Shown: positions 4,840 through 8,769 of the stretch, one piece after another
How the letters are laid out: each line of letters starts with the position of its first letter
Numbering within the stretch: position 1 is the first letter of the stretch
Origin: Caldisericia bacterium
GTDB taxonomy: Bacteria; Caldisericota; Caldisericia; UBA6126
Direction: 5' to 3'
Assembly (NCBI GenBank): GCA_028708485.1
Contig: JAQVYZ010000024.1
Location: 1 to 8,769, forward strand
DNA: 8,769 nt
Made by a program: the position numbers and the translations under genes
Notes under the pieces: generated by a model
Told to the model about the DNA's origin: nothing
The model's input: the letters and a program-made list of their open reading frames with translations, nothing else
Database searches by the model: none

Positions 4840-6789
4840 CTATTTTGATACGTATCCCCAAACTGAGTTCAGTATTTTCATATCTGCTGCATCAATGATT
4901 TTATCCAGGTTACAGTCAAACTGTGATCGAAACTGGTAGCTTGGTGCATTCATCCCGTAATATCTGGCAAACAAAGTCAGGTCTTTCAGATTCACCGTTA
5001 GATCCTGATTGAAATCGGCGATTAGGTTCTGATCTACTTCTGCTTTCAATAAATAGGAAAATTTTTTCACTACCGTCTCTTCCTCTGTTGTAATAAGAAA
5101 TTCAAATGTATTGTCACCACTTTGTAGTGGCAAAAATGCTTCAAATGGTTCATAGGAATCGCTTAAAAGCTCATAATCGCCTATTTTTAGAATGTAACTT
5201 GTGTCTTCAAGTCCAAACACTGTGCCTGTTAGTTTCATCCTCGGATGTTTTGGTAGTGTTTTTGGTTCATTAATCTCCATCCAAATAGCGTCGCTAAGAA
5301 TTAAAGTGGTTAGAATCGCAATATTGCCACAGCTTCCAAGATCTTCCTGGCTGATACTATCCATTGTATCTTTCAATGTGTGATATCCTCCAATATCAGT
5401 GGGATTGTCCTGGAAGAAAAACACAGAAGGCACTTTATTCATGTGAAAGGGATAATGATCCGACCCCGGATACAATAAGTTAGCGTTGAATACAATATTC
5501 AAATCTTTATACACCGCTGATTCTTGAATTGTTTCACTCAGTTCCGGATAGAGTGTGGAGCTGGTACCGGCGTAAAGCACCCCCTCTCCGGTGCCAACCA
5601 TGTCAAGATTAATCATTGCTCTCATTTTTTTTAGGGGAAACAAAGGGTTTTTTACATAAAACTGAGAGCCGACCAATCCTTCTTCCTCTCCGCTAAACGC
5701 AATAAACACAATATTGGTTTTTAAAGCAATAGGTAACTCGCTTAAAGCGCTAGCCAGCTCTAACATAACCGCTGTTCCCGAAGCATTGTCGTTTGCTCCT
5801 CGAAAAATATCACCTGTTATCTGATCTTTTCCAAGATGGTCATAATGAGCGCCTATCACGATCGATTCTTCAGAATCCGGGTCGAGAGCAGGAAGGTAGC
5901 CAATCACATTGTTAGTATTTCTTGTTTCAGTAGTGGTGTGCACTTCAAACGAAACTGTGACAGGAAGGGGTATGGATTGAGGCTTTTTCGTTTCTTCAAT
6001 TGATTTCAACAGAGAGGTAAGGGTAACCTGGTTATTCTCAAAAAAAGTCGGAGCAGTATTTTTGTTCACATACAAGCAAGGGAGTTCGCAAGAGTACCCG
6101 GAGGCAAATTTCATATTCATGGGAACCAGCTCTGCATCAGTCGGTCTGGGGGAAAGTATGACGCCCACCGCTCCATGCTCAAAAGCGTTTTTAATCTTAT
6201 ACCGGGTGTTATAACCATCATATGTGTGGACTGCTACAAAAGATGGCCAACCATTCAGAATAAATACAGTCTTTCCTTTCACTTGTGTCTTGTCATAATC
6301 ATCGTACTGCGATTCTTCATCCGTAATGCCAAATCCTGCAAAAACAACCTGGCTGTCAGCCATACCTGAACCGGAGTAGGGATAGACGACAAAGTGTTTC
6401 CGATACTCCATCTGAATAGTCTTGGAGGAGTTATTCACTTCAAAAGATAACGGAGAGTTGACTTCATAATAAGGGGTTTTAAATTCTTGGAAATAGGAGG
6501 TGTTTTGAAAAGGTTTCAAACCAAATTCTATGAATTGATCACGTATCCAATTAGCAGATTGGTTGTTCTCCTCTGTTCCGGATTGACGACCTTCGAAATC
6601 ATCCAGGGTGAGTCTCTCGTTGTAAGCAAAAGCCTCTTCTGCGTGAAAATACTCTGTAAAAGAAGACATTAATGCCACTTTTTCTGGAATATCTTCTTTG
6701 TTGATTGCTTGTAAGTTTCCATTCAATGATGAAATAGATAGTAAACCTATAATAATGATCGATAAACATGTTTTCATGGTCTTACACAT
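4840..6789 (-). CDS. Secreted M28-family zinc aminopeptidase with PA, Ig-like and dockerin domains
   Basis: This is a 649-residue exported metallopeptidase. Residues 1-29 form a signal peptide (MCKTMKTCLSIIIIGLL..., cleavage probably near NLQA). A PA-type insert lies at about 150-255. The M28 catalytic domain (about 285-500) has the full two-zinc set: His315 in GAHYDHLG, Asp334 in GANDNASG, Glu368/Glu369 in SGEEEG, Asp396 in NLDMVG and His470 in YHTLKDT. An Ig-like beta domain follows (about 515-583). The C-terminus (588-649) is a dockerin with two calcium loops, D592-N594-D596-D603 and D625-N627-D629-D636. It would remove N-terminal residues from peptides outside the cell, tethered to a cohesin partner not present in this window. 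An in-frame ATG at 6834 lies upstream of the likely transcription start and has no binding site; ATG 6789 has AAGCAGG 6 bases before it and gives a clean signal peptide. Its stop is 3 bp from the aldolase stop. Confidence 0.92.
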   Translation of the reverse strand: MCKTMKTCLSIIIIGLLSISSLNGNLQAINKEDIPEKVALMSSFTEYFHAEEAFAYNERLTLDDFEGRQSGTEENNQSANWIRDQFIEFGLKPFQNTSYFQEFKTPYYEVNSPLSFEVNNSSKTIQMEYRKHFVVYPYSGSGMADSQVVFAGFGITDEESQYDDYDKTQVKGKTVFILNGWPSFVAVHTYDGYNTRYKIKNAFEHGAVGVILSPRPTDAELVPMNMKFASGYSCELPCLYVNKNTAPTFFENNQVTLTSLLKSIEETKKPQSIPLPVTVSFEVHTTTETRNTNNVIGYLPALDPDSEESIVIGAHYDHLGKDQITGDIFRGANDNASGTAVMLELASALSELPIALKTNIVFIAFSGEEEGLVGSQFYVKNPLFPLKKMRAMINLDMVGTGEGVLYAGTSSTLYPELSETIQESAVYKDLNIVFNANLLYPGSDHYPFHMNKVPSVFFFQDNPTDIGGYHTLKDTMDSISQEDLGSCGNIAILTTLILSDAIWMEINEPKTLPKHPRMKLTGTVFGLEDTSYILKIGDYELLSDSYEPFEAFLPLQSGDNTFEFLITTEEETVVKKFSYLLKAEVDQNLIADFNQDLTVNLKDLTLFARYYGMNAPSYQFRSQFDCNLDKIIDAADMKILNSVWGYVSK

Positions 6790-6795
6790 AATGTA

Positions 6796-6802
6796 CCTGC
6801 TT
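6796..6802 (-). promoter_or_regulatory. Ribosome binding site that favours the peptidase start at 6789
   Basis: The minus strand reads AAGCAGG, then 6 bases, then ATG (6789). The match is moderate. The upstream in-frame ATGs (6834 and 6807) have nothing comparable, and a start at 6789 places the signal peptide at the true N-terminus. Confidence 0.5.
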
Positions 6803-6825
6803 TCCATTCTACAACTTCGCTCTTT

Positions 6826-6855
6826 ATTATACATTACAATTATCTATTCATTGAA
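6826..6855 (-). promoter_or_regulatory. Candidate promoter for the M28 peptidase gene
   Basis: A perfect TATAAT (6831-6826, minus strand) is preceded after 18 bases by a weak TTCAAT (6855-6850). Transcription would begin near 6819, about 30 bases before the ATG at 6789 and downstream of the ATG at 6834. Its -35 box overlaps that of the divergent promoter. Confidence 0.4.
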
Positions 6856-6878
6856 AACAGGTGAAATTTCATTATGAT
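6851..6878 (+). promoter_or_regulatory. Promoter for the FakA-FakB fusion gene
   Basis: TTGAAA (6851-6856, 5 of 6 match to TTGACA) and TATGAT (6873-6878, 5 of 6 match to TATAAT) are 16 bases apart. Transcription would start near 6885, giving a leader of about 24 bases that contains AAGGTGA (6898-6904) just before the ATG at 6909. Confidence 0.5.
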
Positions 6879-6908
6879 TTAAGCAATTTATTATATTAAG
6901 GTGACATA

Positions 6909-8720
6909 ATGGAAAAGCAGAGACGGAAAATAGAATTCATCGATGGTGTGCGTTTTACAAAAGCAATCTCAGCTGGAGCAAAGTGGTTAATAGAGAGAGA
7001 AAAACAGTTAGACGATATCAACGTTTTTCCTGTTCCAGATGGGGATACGGGAACCAATATGGGTGGCACCTTAAAAGCATTGGCAGATAACGCTGAGGAC
7101 ATGGAGATCTCTTCTATCTCGGAAGCCTCAAAGATGGTAGCGGAAACTGCGTTGATGGCAGCCAGAGGAAATTCCGGCGCCATCCTGGCTCAGTTTTTTC
7201 AAGGATTATCGGAAGGGTTAGAAAAATATCGAAAGGTCACCACAGTTGATTTTGCTCAAGCAGCCAAGATTGCTTCTGATAAATCAGTAGAAGCTGTCTC
7301 AAAACCTAAGGAAGGCACCATGCTGACAGTGATACGAGACTGGTCGGAGTATTTAGTAAACCAAGCTTCACAGATGCCTGATTTTGCAGATTTATTCTAT
7401 CAAACTCTGGAGGTTGCCAGAGTGAGCTTAAAAAAGACAAAAGAGCAGATGGAAGTATTAAAAAAAGCAAATGTAGTGGATGCAGGCGCACAAGGTTTTG
7501 TATATATACTAGAAGGTGCTATGAATTTTGCAGAACAAGGAAGAATGAGTCGGGAGAGATGGATCAATGCTTCTGAAGAATCAGCTGAATCACATACGGA
7601 CCACACTTCAATAGAATCCAGTGAATATCGCTATTGCACAGAATGTATGGTGATCGGAACGCAGATTGACCAAAAGAGAGTCAAGGAAGTGTTGGCTGGA
7701 GTTGGAAATTCCACAGTAGTCGTAGGCTCTCCCACCAAAATCAGGGTGCACATTCATACCAATATGCCTGGGAAAGTATTTGAAGAATTACGAAGTTTTG
7801 GCGAGATCCAGCAAGAGAAAATTGATGACATCTTTCAACAGGAAAAAGATGTTTATGGCGATGTCAACCATTCCATCGCGTTGGTAACCGATACTTGTTC
7901 GGATTTGCCTGAAGACCTTATTGCAAAGTATAATATTCACCGAATCCCTTTTAGAATCAATTTTGGTGAGATCACTCATATTGATGAAGTGACGATTACC
8001 GATGAAGAATTCTATCAGCAGATGGAATCTTTCACCGTTGTACCCAAAACCTCCCAATTAAGCCAACCGGATCTGAAAAGGATGATGGATTGGACAAACA
8101 AGTACTTTGACTCCACTCTATGCCTGATTATGGCAAGGAGTCTGAGTGCTTCCGTGGATACCGCCAAACGGGTAGCGAAAACGATTTCTGATAAAATCAT
8201 AGTGATGGATACCAATACCATTTGTGTGGGATTGGGGCTCATCACTCTGGTAGCCGCGAAAGCCATCGAAAAAGGGAAACCTCTGGATCAGACGATTAAG
8301 ATCGTTCAAACCGCGATGGAAAATCAAAAGCAGGTTTTTACTGTGCGGGACTTGAAATATTTGATTCGTGGTGGAAGATTAAGCGCTTCAAAAGGCTTTA
8401 TCGCAAACTTGTTGCATCTGAAACCATTGCTTCACACTGAAAAAGATGGGTCACTGCATCCATTGTCCAATGCCTTCGGGAAAAATGGATTAAAGAGGAA
8501 ATTGTTATCAACCATGAAAAAAACGATGATTCCAGGAAAAAAATACTGGATTGCGATTGGTCACTGCAATAATGAAGAGACGGCATCATGGTACAAAAAG
8601 CAGATTGAATCCCTTTTCTCTCCCACTGAATTATATGTTACCTCTATTGCCTCCACGATTGGCTCTCATTCCGGACCGGGAACCATCTCTATCGCCTATT
8701 TCCCGGAACCAGAATTCTAA
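6909..8720 (+). CDS. Fatty acid kinase fusion: FakA-type DhaL kinase and middle domain joined to a FakB/DegV fatty-acid-binding domain
   Basis: This is a 603-residue cytosolic protein. Residues 1-210 are a DhaL/DAK2 kinase domain with the metal- and ATP-binding motif NVFPVPDGDTGTNM (38-51; D44, D46) and ARGNSGAIL (85-93). Residues about 240-315 match the FakA middle domain: YCTEC (C243, C246) and HIHTN (H281, H283), the Cys/His set associated with metal binding in FakA. From about 322 to the end lies a complete DegV domain: DTCSDLP (328-334), KTSQLSQPDL, DTNTICVGLGL, RGGRLS (487-492) and SHSGPG with His587. In Bacillota FakA and FakB are separate proteins that phosphorylate exogenous fatty acids, feeding acyl-phosphate to PlsX/PlsY. 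Here the region after the FakA middle domain is replaced by the FakB module. DAK2-DegV fusions are known in other bacteria. AAGGTGA (6898-6904) precedes the ATG. No neighbouring lipid gene is visible. Confidence 0.92.
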   Translation: MEKQRRKIEFIDGVRFTKAISAGAKWLIEREKQLDDINVFPVPDGDTGTNMGGTLKALADNAEDMEISSISEASKMVAETALMAARGNSGAILAQFFQGLSEGLEKYRKVTTVDFAQAAKIASDKSVEAVSKPKEGTMLTVIRDWSEYLVNQASQMPDFADLFYQTLEVARVSLKKTKEQMEVLKKANVVDAGAQGFVYILEGAMNFAEQGRMSRERWINASEESAESHTDHTSIESSEYRYCTECMVIGTQIDQKRVKEVLAGVGNSTVVVGSPTKIRVHIHTNMPGKVFEELRSFGEIQQEKIDDIFQQEKDVYGDVNHSIALVTDTCSDLPEDLIAKYNIHRIPFRINFGEITHIDEVTITDEEFYQQMESFTVVPKTSQLSQPDLKRMMDWTNKYFDSTLCLIMARSLSASVDTAKRVAKTISDKIIVMDTNTICVGLGLITLVAAKAIEKGKPLDQTIKIVQTAMENQKQVFTVRDLKYLIRGGRLSASKGFIANLLHLKPLLHTEKDGSLHPLSNAFGKNGLKRKLLSTMKKTMIPGKKYWIAIGHCNNEETASWYKKQIESLFSPTELYVTSIASTIGSHSGPGTISIAYFPEPEF

Positions 8721-8769
8721 CCGTTGGCCAAACCTGATTTAATATCTGGCATCATTATTGAGACAGGGT
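8721..8769. other. Tail of the window after the FakA-FakB fusion
   Basis: These 49 bases contain no start codon with a binding site and no hairpin plus T-run terminator. A short palindrome TTGGCCAA is present but has no T-run behind it. Confidence 0.4.

Noticed and set aside
5201..6672. Plus-strand reading frames of about 60 codons within the peptidase gene
   Set aside because: They are antisense to well-conserved catalytic regions and have no recognisable domain; they are shadows of the peptidase.
6790..6834. A 15-residue N-terminal extension of the M28 peptidase from ATG 6834
   Set aside because: There is no ribosome binding site, the extension would precede the signal peptide with charged residues, and the codons overlap a perfect TATAAT box.
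7306..8589. Minus-strand reading frames of 61-95 codons within the FakA-FakB gene
   Set aside because: They lie opposite a strongly conserved gene, show no family motifs and no good ribosome binding sites; they are shadows.

Overview
The window carries six clear protein genes, the 5' end of a seventh that runs off the left edge, and one probable very small gene. The sequence is AT-rich. Start sites are mostly preceded by good GGAGG-type ribosome binding sites, and -10/-35 boxes look sigma-70-like. A secreted peptidase ending in a dockerin and a fatty-acid-kinase protein in the FakA/FakB style suggest an anaerobic, low-GC bacterium with a Bacillota-like gene set. The phylum cannot be fixed from this window, because both traits also occur in other anaerobic lineages. 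No tRNA, rRNA, CRISPR array, transposase or phage gene is visible.

Left region (1-2337, all minus strand): the 5' part of a secreted or membrane-anchored protein (1-218) with its own promoter and strong ribosome binding site; a 35-codon reading frame (382-489) with a good ribosome binding site; a DUF4143-type AAA ATPase (513-1730); and a 152-residue single-pass membrane protein of unknown function (1879-2337). There is no clear functional link between them.

Centre (2535-4836, plus strand): a two-gene operon. The first gene has the full fold of a xylulokinase (FGGY family) but has lost the catalytic-base aspartate and most phosphate-binding residues, so it looks like a pseudokinase. The second, starting one base after the first stops, is a class II aldolase close to rhamnulose-1-phosphate aldolase, with every catalytic and metal-binding residue in place. 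An intact aldolase tightly coupled to a kinase-like protein without a kinase active site is the most unusual thing here.

Right region: a secreted M28 zinc aminopeptidase with PA domain, Ig-like domain and C-terminal dockerin (4840-6789, minus) converges on the aldolase with only 3 bp between stop codons. Divergent from it, across a short region with back-to-back promoters, is a 603-residue fusion of a FakA-type fatty acid kinase with a complete FakB/DegV fatty-acid-binding module (6909-8720, plus). The last 49 bases hold no recognisable gene or terminator.

Three starts were chosen or corrected from ribosome binding sites and context: 4078 rather than 4069 for the aldolase, 6789 rather than 6834 for the peptidase, and an uncertain start (2337 or 2325) for the small membrane protein.
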